From assembly GCA_002803225.1 (NCBI GenBank), contig NXFV01001522.1, positions 1 through 54,660 of the forward strand: 54,660 bases of DNA, in the 5' to 3' direction. Positions 24,328 to 34,230 of this stretch are shown one piece after another. Source of the stretch: Gamarada debralockiae (taxonomy: Eukaryota > Ascomycota > Leotiomycetes > Helotiales > Hyphodiscaceae). Made by a program: the position numbers and the translations under genes. The notes below the pieces were generated by a model. That model did not search any database. It saw only the letters and a program-made list of their open reading frames with translations, and was not told where the DNA came from. The number at the start of each line of letters is the position of its first letter. The first letter of the stretch is position 1.

Positions 24328-24547
24328 GGCGTGCTATCGTCGGATCCGCTATCGGGCGAGCATGAAGAGTGGAGCGAGGTTGAGCGTTGCGAAATGAAGC
24401 TTTAGGGAAGAAGGCCGGAGGTTGCGGAAGAACTTCGAACGAGTTCAAGGATGAGAAGGTGGGGGAAGCTTGTGAATGGAGGAAGTTTGTGGTGGTTGGG
24501 TTACTGTACACGGCGTTTGCAGGGTCGCGATAAGCTTGGAAGGTGAG

Positions 24548-24553
24548 CACGTG
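24548..24553. promoter_or_regulatory. CACGTG E-box in the shared TUM1/apc11 promoter
   Basis: A perfect CACGTG palindrome lies about 220 bp upstream of each start codon in the divergent promoter. In yeasts this core is bound by the bHLH factor Cbf1, which acts on sulfur genes, so it would suit a sulfurtransferase. The word also occurs elsewhere in the window by chance, so this is an inference. Confidence 0.35.
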
Positions 24554-24768
24554 AAAGCGAGATAGGGGCGTTGAAGTCGCTAGAAGGCCAATTGAGTTAA
24601 CTTTTCTAACGGGCAAAGAGCCTGAACGCGATGCCGAGGTAAATGTAAACATTTCAGCCTTCAACGCCCACGAGATCAAGATACTTCGGGAGACCACAAG
24701 GACCCTATTACAACACGAATTACTTTCGGGGCTCTGCGGTTAATTATTAACTACACACTGAAGCGAGA

Positions 24769-25225
24769 ATGAAGGTCCGAATCAAGAAGTGGAACGCGGT
24801 AGCGACGTGGCGATGGGATATCCCCGACGACGATGTTTGTGGAATCTGCCAGGTCCATTTCGATGGCACATGTCCTACGTGCAAATACCCAGGTGATGAT
24901 TGCAGCTTGCGTATGCATCTCCCCCTGGATTCCCTTCGCGAAGCATCACTGACTCTCTCCAGTCTCTGGCAAATGCGGGCACAATTTCCATATGGTGAGC
25001 CAGGAAGGAGGATCCGGCGATTGAGTGGCGAGGACTGATTTGATGGGATAGCATTGCATCGTAGAGTGGATCAAGCAGGATTCCTCGAAGGGTCAATGTC
25101 CGATGTGCAGACAGAGTGAGTCGTACCGGAGCTTCTGGTAGTGGCATGGCTAATGTAGGCATGCAGAATTTGAGTGGACCGAAAATACAGCTATGGGCTC
25201 ACCGACGAGAGTTACTGAACCCTGA
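24769..25225 (+). CDS. apc11: anaphase-promoting complex RING subunit Apc11
   Basis: Four exons (24769-24910, 24963-24994, 25052-25115, 25167-25225) join in phase and give 98 residues, the normal length. The protein starts MKVRIKKWNAVATWRWD and carries the Apc11-type RING-H2: CGIC, CPTC, then CGHNFHMHC and CPMC, with IVEWIK between the last two pairs and a tail KFEW. Apc11 is the catalytic RING of the APC/C ubiquitin ligase. It binds the cullin-like Apc2 and the E2 and drives destruction of cyclins and securin in mitosis. All zinc ligands are present. The tail after KFEW (about 15 residues) is not conserved in my memory of the family. Confidence 0.95.
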
Positions 25226-25716
25226 GCAGGGCATAAGGGTCTGCATGGGAGTTGAGGACTGCTACAGAACAATATCACGAAGTCGGAGGCGTTGGCACGT
25301 ATGAGCAATGAATTATGGACATCGTGGGCGGTGGTGCAGGGCATATATGGAGTTATGGGCATTGGGATGGAAGATACCCTTTGAATTGTGAACGGTTGGT
25401 CACGGTGACGCAATTCGGACAAAGTTTGAGCAATGGCTTCTGGAGTTTCTAGGCCCTGTGGTCGGCCAACGCGTCACATGAGTATGGAAAAGGGTCGCCC
25501 TTGCTTACCAATCGCACTCACAGTGGCATCCCTCTCGTGCCATGAACTTCACGTTCGCCACTGACATTATTGGGGTCTCGGCCGCGTTTCCGGATATTTT
25601 GAGCGCCATTGGCTCCCAAAGACATTGGAGTGGATTCGTTTCACCATTCTCCAAGCGAAGCTGAGCAAAGCCTGTCGCCGTTGTGCAGCATCTTAAGCCG
25701 CATCCTGAGCTTGCCT
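25226..25716. other. short tail-to-tail intergenic gap
   Basis: No gene is supported between apc11 and the C2H2 gene, which converge here. Confidence 0.6.
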
Positions 25717-27735
25717 CTACTCATAATCACTGTCAGGACCTCCCATCGCCAGCTTATCTGGGTCATTATAGGAAATCTCTAGTCCGTCTGGATCATACAC
25801 AATGATGATGGGAATCTTCAAAATTTGCTGTTTGCGAACCATCTCGATGCGCCTGGCTCTTTTGACGAACTCGCGCAACGTTGGGTCTTGCGTCTGCTCA
25901 GGACAAGGTGTCCGATTTACCCGCAAATCTTCGACAATCAAGGCCCATTCCTCTCTGAGGTTTTCCGATAGATATTCACCTGACACTTCAATTTCATTGT
26001 CAGATAAAGACTGGTCGGCCACGTCGTCCCGAAACTCTGCCGAAGGCAGATCTTGGTCGTCTACTTGGAGGCTTGGGTTCGTGCCCTCGGATTCTCGCTC
26101 ATTAGTCGTAGCATCGTCTAAGTCATCTCGTTCGGGTAACGACAGAAGTGCGATCGCCTCCAGATGTGCTGCGATGTGGTCTCGGACTTTTTTGGAAGCT
26201 GTGTCTATAGCAGGCTCTACTTCCAAGTTGTCTGAAGGGCGACCTGCAACAGACTCCTCAAAAGTGAAAGGACAAAACGGACAAACACCAAGATTCTCAG
26301 CAGCGATCTTCTCTTTGCTCGCAGCTAGTGTTATGAAGATATCTGGACCCGGCTGCGCGCTCTTTTGGACAATGATAGGGAGTTGAGAATCATTGAAAGC
26401 GTTTTTATGATCAGAACGGAGGTGTTCTTCGAAGCCCTCTTTCGAGCGGTATACTGATGACTCATGACCAGGAGCCTGGCAAGACCAGACTACCGCGTGT
26501 TGCCACTGCATGTGACTTGTCCACTCTTCGATTGATTTGAAAAGTTCATTCGGCCTATCACACTCGTCAAAGAGGCACACGTATGGTTCTATGTCTCTGA
26601 GAATATGCCGCCTGGATTGTTAGCCTATATGACATTGTGTGGGAGAACAAAACTCACTTCCGCGAAGTTGCATCATCTCCTCCCTTTCCACGATGCGGCA
26701 GCAGTAAGGACAGATTGCTTCCTTGGAGCTATCATTTTCCTTTGCCGGTGGTCGAGGAACATCCAGCCCCTCTCGCCGTGCCACTGCGGATTTGGTAATA
26801 CCAGAAAGAGCGACAGACTTTGGATACGATGCAAATTTGAGACGATTTACCGACGAAGCATCTGTAGCCGAAAGTTGAAAAGTCCTCGAAGAGCCTCTTG
26901 CTGAACTGCCTTTCATATTCCCGAACGGAGAGTTTGTTCTGTGTCGGCCGAGTGCTCTGGCCGATTCCATTTGCGCAGTAGGAGGCATCGGCAGAGTAAC
27001 AGCCAAAGATTGCTCAACCCCTTGGCTCAACTTCTCCTTATGACGCTCTCGATACTGAAGTTTCCTTCTTCGAAATATGGCCGCATTGACGAGCCTCTCA
27101 AATAAAGACGGGGTGGTCTCTGGATGACGGAACTTTATCTGCCAACGCAGAGAACTTTCGAACTCCTTCATTTCCTCGGTCTCCTCCTCCTTGGCGATGA
27201 AGTTTGCTACTTTGACATTCTCGGTTGTTGATGAGGGCTTCTTGATGATAGCAGAAAGTCGATATAGGCGAGTCATAATATCCTTGATCTCAGAGAGGGC
27301 TTTCTGTTGGATGTCATCAGGAACCGAGTCTTGTTCCGTCTCGGGGTCCGAGTCTTCGTCCAAGATAAGCGACATTGACGAATCCGACGAGGAGTCCAAT
27401 TTTTCATCAACTGCATGCTCTTCGGGTTCTTCAAGAATGGGCGGATCAAGCGCTACCTTGATGTTCTCCCTTAAACGGTCGAGCATTTGGATGATCACCT
27501 CTCTGACATCCGGGTCTTCTCGCAGGCGGTAGTCCGCAGATGCGTTTCCTGGGGCGAACACTCCCAAGTTACCTGCCCAAATCTTGAATCTTCCCAGCTC
27601 ATTTTCCAATTCTGATCTCAAATGATGCTCTACATGCTTTGTCCGACCGCGGGCGAAGACTGTCGCGACATTTCTAGCGACTTCAAGAATTGACTCGCCA
27701 GGACTTGGACCAGACGCATGTGAGTTATTGGCCAT
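25717..27735 (-). CDS. C2H2-type zinc-finger protein of the fungal NLR/ankyrin-associated type
   Basis: The first ATG is at 27735. Exon 1 runs to 26654 and exon 2 from 26611 to 25717, joined in phase 2 by a 42-nt intron with the weak donor GTTTTG. The stronger-looking GTGAGT four bases earlier would break the frame. The protein has about 658 residues. The N-terminal ~110 are helical (SILEVARNVATVF, HHLRSELENELGRFKIW). An acidic linker and a basic coiled region follow. The zinc-finger block starts at CPYC, continues with a second finger ending WTSHMQWQH, a third with FEEHLRSDH, then CPFC and the helix KVRDHIAAHLEAIALLSLP. This plan is known as the front part of fungal proteins tied to NACHT/ankyrin or incompatibility loci. 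The role is unproven. Confidence 0.85.
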
Positions 27736-28166
27736 GGCCACTGCTGAGGGTCCAGCCGCCTTATCGCAGGGAAAATAACAGAGTCATCAGTGGGCACCTT
27801 CAGCAGCTCAACTTGGGACAAGTGGCGAATGAAGCAGAGTGGGTGTAGTTTTCCCCCGCGCGGCTCAACGTATTTGAAGAAGCCAGCTTGATAGGTGGGG
27901 ATTGACATAAGTTGCATGTGTGTGGGTAGAATTAGCCACCCAGTTGGAACAGTTTATTGGTCTGATATTCTCGCTTGCATGCAAGTCTGCGTAGTCGTCA
28001 TTTTGTGGTTGCATAATGCCGAATGCCTTCCGAGCTCAGCCGCAACAATCTTCAACTTCAAAATCCTCCAACTTTGACGTTTCCAAGAGTACATCGCCAT
28101 TATTCCATGGCTGGTAAGACGAACTGAAACGACACAGCATGTGATTACGAAAAGATCTGGGTGACG
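27736..28166. promoter_or_regulatory. divergent promoter between the C2H2 and DUF7580 genes
   Basis: About 430 bp separate two head-to-head start codons, so both promoters must lie here. The open frames within it are short and featureless. I see no obvious operator or TATA box that I can defend. Confidence 0.5.
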
Positions 28167-29903
28167 ATGTCAGGCATCGAGGCGATCGGACTCGTTCTGG
28201 GAATTCTGCCACTAGTTATCGAGGCGGGGAAGGCTTACTCGAGGGGTGTGGAAAGCATTCGCAAAGTTTCGTCCATCCGGGAGCGAGATGAAAAGCTTTT
28301 GGAATTTTATGGTGAGTTCTACTGGGAGACTGTCCAACTTCATCGCCAAATCCAAGGGATCGTCGAAAATTTGCCACACCTCTCCGACAAGCGCAAGGCT
28401 GAATTGTCTTTGGATATGCGATTGCAGGACTGGCAACCGGATGCCGACGTGGCCGGTGCTCTGCTTGGCTACTTTGGATCGGCGGAGGATTTGGACGCAT
28501 TTTTGGTTGTCATTGGCAAGATTGCTCAATTGCTCTCTCAGCTTATCAAAGACACAACTGTTCATATGTCCTCGGATAATACGGTAAGTGTTGTGAGGAA
28601 CGCTCCACAGCCAATCAAACATGGCTAAAATAGAACAGGATCAATCTAAAATGTTCACTAGACTGAAAGGGTTCGCAGCTGATAGAGAAGCTCAACGGGT
28701 GTCAAGTTCTATCAAGGAAAGAATTCGATTTTGGAAGAAGGAGAAAGACAGAACCATCTGTCTCAAAAATCTTGCAACGTGGAACAAGAGACTCTTCCGT
28801 CTGACCGAACAGGCTCGTCGAGAACCTGTGGTGAAGAAGACTACAGCCAACAATCATCACGTCCCGTCATCCCATTTGCGCACACTTTCCCAGAAGCTCT
28901 ACAAAGCCTTCGCAAAACGCTGGAGGTGCAGCTGTCCAGAACCTCACGAAGCTAAGATTTGTCTCAAAGCTCGAGGCGCATCGGACAAGAAGCAAGCAAT
29001 CGCTGAGGTTAGTTCGGTTGACTTCGACTTCCTATTCTCTGTCGCCCAGGAAAAGGGATACGGTTGGCAGGAAGGGAGGGTTTGGGTCCAAAAAGACGGG
29101 TAAGTACATATCCAAACGAGCATAAACCTCATGCTAAAAGCTTCATTGCTAGGGCTTCTGAAAAAGACGAGCGGTCCCTGTTGGAAAGAATTTGTGACGC
29201 CCTAGGGTGTTCTGCCTACACAAATCAGTGTCTTCAACTTCTTGTTGAGGATAGCGGGGTAGACGAAACTGTTTGGCAACTGCGGTCTCTACCAAAGCGT
29301 CTCCCTAGCATGGGAGAGACGCAAGCAGAATCTCTCAGGACGATTTTACATCGATCGGTCAAGCTTCCACTTGTAACCAAACGACGACTGGCTGTCATAT
29401 TCGCGCATTCATTACTCCAGTTCCATGATAGTCAGTGGCTCGGAAATGACTGGAACAAAAGCCAAATATTCTTCTTTTGCGGTCCAACCGGTCTTCTTGA
29501 CTTCCAACGGCCATATCTATCGACCAAGTTTAGCGAGGATATGATCGGAACCAGTACGAGTCCAGACTTCAGCCGGTTCCATCGGAATCCTAGCATATTA
29601 GCGCTCGGCATATTGCTGATTGAAATACACACAGAAAGACTAATTGAGTCATTTCGAACCAAGAGCGAGGAGGATAGTGTGAATAGCAATACGGACTTGC
29701 TTGTTGCCAATCGCGTTGTCAAAACATTGGAAGACTGTTCTCTGGGTTACAGAGATGCAATCCAGGCTTGTTTAGACACACCTTGGATTCCAGCTGGGCA
29801 ACGAGTGAATCTTGAGGATACGGCAACCCGAGCGGGTGTGTATCAGGATGTAATACAACCACTCGAAGACGAACTTGTGTATCTATTTCGGGAAAAGATA
29901 TGA
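28167..29903 (+). CDS. DUF7580-type protein with HeLo/SesA-like N-terminus
   Basis: Exons 28167-28583, 28639-29099 and 29153-29903 keep phase across 55-nt and 53-nt introns and give about 542 residues. The N-terminus SGIEAIGLVLGILPLVIEAG is a hydrophobic helix, as seen at the start of fungal HeLo-like, SesA and related cell-death or prion-inhibition domains. A helical bundle follows to about residue 140. The C-terminal half has the RRLAVIFAHSLLQFH block and a kinase-like tail (LALGILLIEIHTER) that mark DUF7580. Related proteins are common, fast-evolving and often found in incompatibility gene sets. It is divergent from the C2H2 gene. A role in non-self recognition is an inference. Confidence 0.85.
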
Positions 29904-29961
29904 ACAATCAATCCAGAATGAACCCACTACCGCTTCCGCTATGCGAACACCGCCGAGGCTG

Positions 29962-30241
29962 CTACATCGACAGCAGGAAGCCGAGAGTAATGTCGCTTCC
30001 AGCCTGCAGCTCCTTTGCCATTGCCTTCAACTCATCAATATCCCAATTAGCGTACACAAACTTTCCCTTCAAGAAAGCCGCTTCAGGACTCGCGAGCCAG
30101 ACCGCAAAATCGCCCGGCAACTCGAGTGTGGAAAGTTTTGAAAATGTCGATCTACGACCCCTTTCCGTAGGCGAGTTTCGACAAGGACGACGAAACTTAC
30201 AAGGAATCAACCCGCGATTTCAAATCAAACGCAGCATTCAT
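29962..30241 (-). pseudogene. C-terminal fragment of a short-chain dehydrogenase/reductase
   Basis: About 55 residues read ELPGDFAVWLASPEAAFLKG followed by KFVYANWDIDEL and a short tail. This is the characteristic end of fungal short-chain dehydrogenases (the substrate-side segment after the Rossmann core). The nucleotide-binding TGxxxGxG motif and catalytic YxxxK are absent: nothing upstream to 30600 encodes them. A piece further upstream (DLKSRVDSL) may be a preceding exon scrap. It is a truncated relic, tail to tail with the DUF7580 gene. Confidence 0.75.
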
Positions 30242-30610
30242 TAAAGTACTTTTAATTTTCATTAAGCAGACAACCCTATATCATTGCCTCTTCGCAGACA
30301 GCTAATATTGAGAAAGCCACAGAACGAAGTACACACCAACTCGGCTAAGCCTTACTGCCTGCCGATCTCATAAATATCACCACTGACATCAACGTAGACT
30401 AGTATGGGCGCGCTGAGGTTCAAGGACCATTTTCACCTGTATAGTCTGATTTAATGCAATGACGTTCGTGGCCCTCCTCTTTCTAACTAGGTATCAACCA
30501 TTCGAAATGGCTAACTTTGTAAAGTGGTGGGGCGACAACTTCCTGCCTAACCCTATGTGAAACAGAACATGATAGGTGAGGTCCTCCTCAACCTCGCACG
30601 GCCACATAGT
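30242..30610. other. intergenic, nothing recognised
   Basis: The gap lies between the dehydrogenase fragment and the 3' end of the transporter gene. No open frame or repeat could be supported. Confidence 0.5.
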
Positions 30611-32346
30611 TCACACATCCGCCTCGCATTTCCTTGCTAACTTGGCCTCCTTCTGCAGTTGAGCTGCATATTTTACACCGAATCCGTTCGTGAAAACCTC
30701 TCGGACAGACTCCAATGGCATTCCTTTGACCTCGGGGTATGCAAACAAGATAAAAACCCAACCTGCTCCACAAATGCCAGCATAGAAGCCAAAGGCTCCG
30801 CTGGGCGTCATGGACTTCATCATCGACAGGAAGGTTGAGGCAATTATGATACTGTTAGAGATTTAGACAACAAGACCATGAGTGGTACGTGGATTCTACT
30901 TACTTGCAGCCCCAGCAGGTAACTGTGTTCACCATTGTTCCCAGAGCACGAACCTGGAGAGGTAAAAGTTCGGTGCCAATCCAGCCAATGGTTGCGACCC
31001 CAGACGCGAAAAATGCGACGTAGAAAATGATGGTTACTAGGACGAGGATTCCGGCCCAGTTCACTCCTGATACTTCCAGAACAAGATCTCTATTGATAGG
31101 AATCCAGTGGAAGGCGACCGCGGCAACGACGAGACTTGTGGCCTAAATGGATTTCAGCAGAGCGAGAGCAGAAACGGTCGGGGACAGCTTACCATTCCGG
31201 CGACTGTCACGAGCAATATTTTCCTTCGACCAGCCTTATCAATGATGACCATATTGAGGAAGGTGAACAGGAAATTTGTCGCGCCAACAACAATAGAGAC
31301 AGCGACTGGCTTGTTGAAACCGACGAGGGCAAACAATGTCGACGAATAATACATGAGAGTATTAAAGCCTCCAAGTTGAGAGACGGCCATAACGGTACAA
31401 GCACAGACCAAAGCCCTGCGATTTGCGGCATCTGTCCAGAGCTTCTTGAAGATCCACCACATGGACTTGTCACCAGTCGCCTGCTTTACCTCAGTGATTG
31501 AGAACTGGATCAGATTCAACTTGTCAGTGAGTTGCTGCTCTGTCGCGTTTGGATATGTTCGTCGAAGGACAGCTAGGGCCTGCTCTGGATGGTTGTGAAA
31601 CAGCAATTGGCGAGGAGATTCTGGGCATAGAGGTAGGAGAGCTCCAAGAATAAGTGCAGGGACGACACCAAGTGCGACCATGTATCTCCAGCCATGCGAA
31701 ACTTCCGCGAAACCGGCACCGAGGGCATATGAGATGAGCTGGCCAAGTGTGACACTCATGTTGTCAAAGGCAATCATGCGACCGCGGTACTTGGCAGGGG
31801 CTAGCTCTCCAATGTAAAGTGGGATGATCATAGCTGCGCTGCCCACTCCAAGGCCGACAACGAATCGTCCGACTGCCATTTGCGCAAGGCCAAAGGAAGC
31901 TGCTTGAATAACCGCGCCAACGATGAAGAGGAAACATCCCATGTAGATGGCTAGTTTTCGTCCGTACTTATCGGCAGACAGGCCAGCGATGATGGCTCCG
32001 ACTAAAGCGCCGCCTGAAGTCAGAGACGTGATGAGTTCTTGTTCATTAGGCGATAAGTGATGGCCCAAGTCACTCTTCAAGGAGACGAGGACAGCCGATA
32101 TGACGCCTGTGTCATAGCCTGGACCATTGATTAGCAAGCAATTCTTGAGGCGATAAAAAAGGCAGAGAAGATACCGAACAGGAAGCCACCCAAAGATACC
32201 GTAGCTGATATAAGCCATGTTACACGACCAGTGCCAGTCCGTTCAATGGAGTCGTAACCAGTTTCCGGATTGTTGGTTGTCTCAATGTGGACAGCTTCAG
32301 TATATTCGTCGCTCTTCTCAAGGCTCAGCTTGTCTGATGAAGTCAT
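30611..32346 (-). CDS. MFS sugar transporter, myo-inositol (Itr) type
   Basis: The ATG is at 32346. Exons 32346-32175, 32118-31193, 31142-30904 and 30851-30611 keep phase, giving about 525 residues and 12 membrane helices. Family signatures include GYDTGVISAVLVSLKSDLGH in helix 1, DKYGRK between helices 2 and 3, RYRG-like KYRGRM after helix 4, PESPRQL after helix 6 and DKAGRRK in the second half. The DTGVIS start with a D/E-rich cytosolic N-terminus best fits the H+-coupled myo-inositol transporters (Itr1/Itr2), though other sugars cannot be excluded. An inositol-dehydrogenase-like gene about 10 kb away supports the substrate guess. The ORF is intact in a neighbourhood where other genes are broken. 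Confidence 0.9.
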
Positions 32347-32780
32347 CTTCAAATGTAGTTATGGTGAAGCTTGAATCAAGTAGATCTCTCCGGGTGAAAG
32401 AAAGTTGGGGAACTTGAAGTCCAGTGATGTAATACTTTGAAATCGCGGTTGATGAGAGTAATAGGAAACATGACTTCTTGAAGGATTGTGAGGCGTTATA
32501 TATTCGACTCGAGTTTGGGAGTAGATAGACGTCGAACAGTTTTTTGAGCAGGGCTTCTTTTTCTTTTGGTGTGGCGCTAATCCCCGGATTCCCCGCCATA
32601 CCCCGCATTACCCAGCAGAGACGAAGGGAGAAAATTCGGCCGAATGAAGTATTTTCATCCGAATTGGGGAATCTTCACCGTCTTTTGGCAGCACGCATTT
32701 CGGAACTGTTTGCGCTACCAGTTCTCCTTGATTCGAGCTGTATGAAGCCCCAAGAGTCGGTTGCAAAAGCCTTTGGTCAG

Positions 32781-33487
32781 TCAGAGGACGTCGATAGGTG
32801 TCAAGTTTCCATAGTTACCGTCTTCCTCTATGGTGGTGAATACTTGGGGCATGATCTGGGTGGCTTGGTCCAAACCATCCTTCAAAATCTGATGTTTTGC
32901 TCCGCTTCGATAATCCACAAGGAGCATGGCGCTAATATCGAGAGGTGAGAATACAGCTGCAAGTTCATCTTCAACGGTGCAGGTCATTGGTGATGCGGTT
33001 CCTGATAACTCCCGATGCGACTTGCCGCTGCTCGACATCGGGATGGCGAATCCTTGCGTCAGCCTAAGGCCATTAGCCGTGCGCCAGAGGGCAGTATCAC
33101 GGCGGCCATAAGCATTCTCGAAGCAAATAGTAAGAAGGCATGCTATAAGCGCTCTCCTTACATCTATCTTCCCATTCAGGATAGCTCTTCTCATGTAAAT
33201 TAGAGAATGTTGATGTTTCTGAACAGCAAATTGGTGGTCATCGTGGAAAAGGAGATGAGCGTCCCAGTCCCGCGTATCTGGTACATTGCGGATGATCTCG
33301 TGGATGCTCTAATAGCTACTGCGGCATCAAGAATGAATGGTACTGCCTCTGCCGCTTGTAGCACGGATTGATTCCAGAGGGTCGACAGCATACAATCAGA
33401 TAGCTCTTTGGTGACATTACTGCGGAAGACAATATGTACGGATGAGTCGCTTCCATAGAATCCGATTTGTAAGCACGCTCTTTTCAC
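32781..33487 (-). pseudogene. fragment of a C6 transcription factor middle domain
   Basis: Two coding-like pieces in different frames read as the regulatory region of a fungal zinc-cluster protein. The first (about 33430-33300) has LWNQSVLQAAEAVPFILDAA. The second (33305-32781) has SIHEIIRNVPDTRDWDAHLL, then MRRAILNGK and RRALIACLLTICFENAYG. No zinc cluster and no start codon are present. The first piece is fused on its 5' side to the ruined esterase with no spacer. It is a dead fragment, probably a remnant of a regulator once next to the esterase. Confidence 0.7.
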
Positions 33488-34230
33488 TAGATCAGCAGAG
33501 AGGGAATATAGTCAAACTCGTAGTTGCGATGACTGGCAGTTGCAACTGGGCCAACGGCAAGATCAAACCCAGGGACTCCAGAGGAAGCACGCAAGGAGTT
33601 TTGGCAACAGTCCCTTCTGGTCCTCAATACACCGCAGCAATGTGATAGCCAGGTTTCCACCAGCTGACTCCCAGGAGAGGATGATCTGAGAAGCCGGAAT
33701 TCCAAGCTCGATGAGATGTTGTACAAAGTCACATCGTCTTGCACCGCAGCTGGGAATCGCAACTTGGGATATGAAGCCAGTCGATATTGAGCGCGAATGC
33801 CAAACCGAAGATGTGCTTGGCAAGTAATGCAAGTGTCTCTCCACCTTCGATTGGTCGACAGCCGCCAAGTACATAGGCACCTCCATGGAAATGGAGCATG
33901 ACATTCTGGTCTATATCTGTCGTTTTGGTTTATAGGTCTTAGGATACTATATAGCACTCATCCTAGCTAGACATATTGTCGGGTCGTCTAAGACATCTCG
34001 ATATAGATGCCCCTTCGCTAGATGGCGGTGAAGGTCTTGTCTTTCCCTGTCTCTAGAGATTTCGGTGGCGCCCATTCGATCTGACTGGCAAAATTCCAGA
34101 GCATTTTGAAGAGTGCTATACCAAAGACTTGATGGAAGGTGTAATTCGGGTATTAGCGAAGGGGTTCTGGGAGGAAGTAGAGGGCCATGAGGACTAGACG
34201 CGGGGATAGGGTGACGAAGAAGATGGTCAT
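33430..34230 (-). pseudogene. ruined alpha/beta hydrolase (fold-3 esterase/lipase)
   Basis: From an ATG at 34230 the frame gives MTIFFVTLSPRLVL and then hits several stops. Recognisable landmarks follow in shifting frames: the oxyanion-hole HGGAYVLGG after MLHFH (near 33890), RLASYPKLRFPAAVQDDV (near 33760), LIELGIPASQIIL before SWESAGGNLA (near 33690), and WSPWVDLAVG then NYEFDYIP (near 33540). The nucleophile elbow should read GDSAGG and reads WESAGG here. At least three stops and three frameshifts make it a pseudogene. The family hydrolyses acyl esters. Confidence 0.85.

Noticed and set aside
24233..24697. 154-codon minus-strand frame upstream of the sulfurtransferase
   Set aside because: It overlaps the sulfurtransferase start in another frame and covers the shared promoter.
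25802..26386. 194-codon plus-strand frame
   Set aside because: Complement of the acidic C-terminal part of the C2H2 gene.
31136..31501. plus-strand frames across the transporter
   Set aside because: Shadows of the MFS exons.
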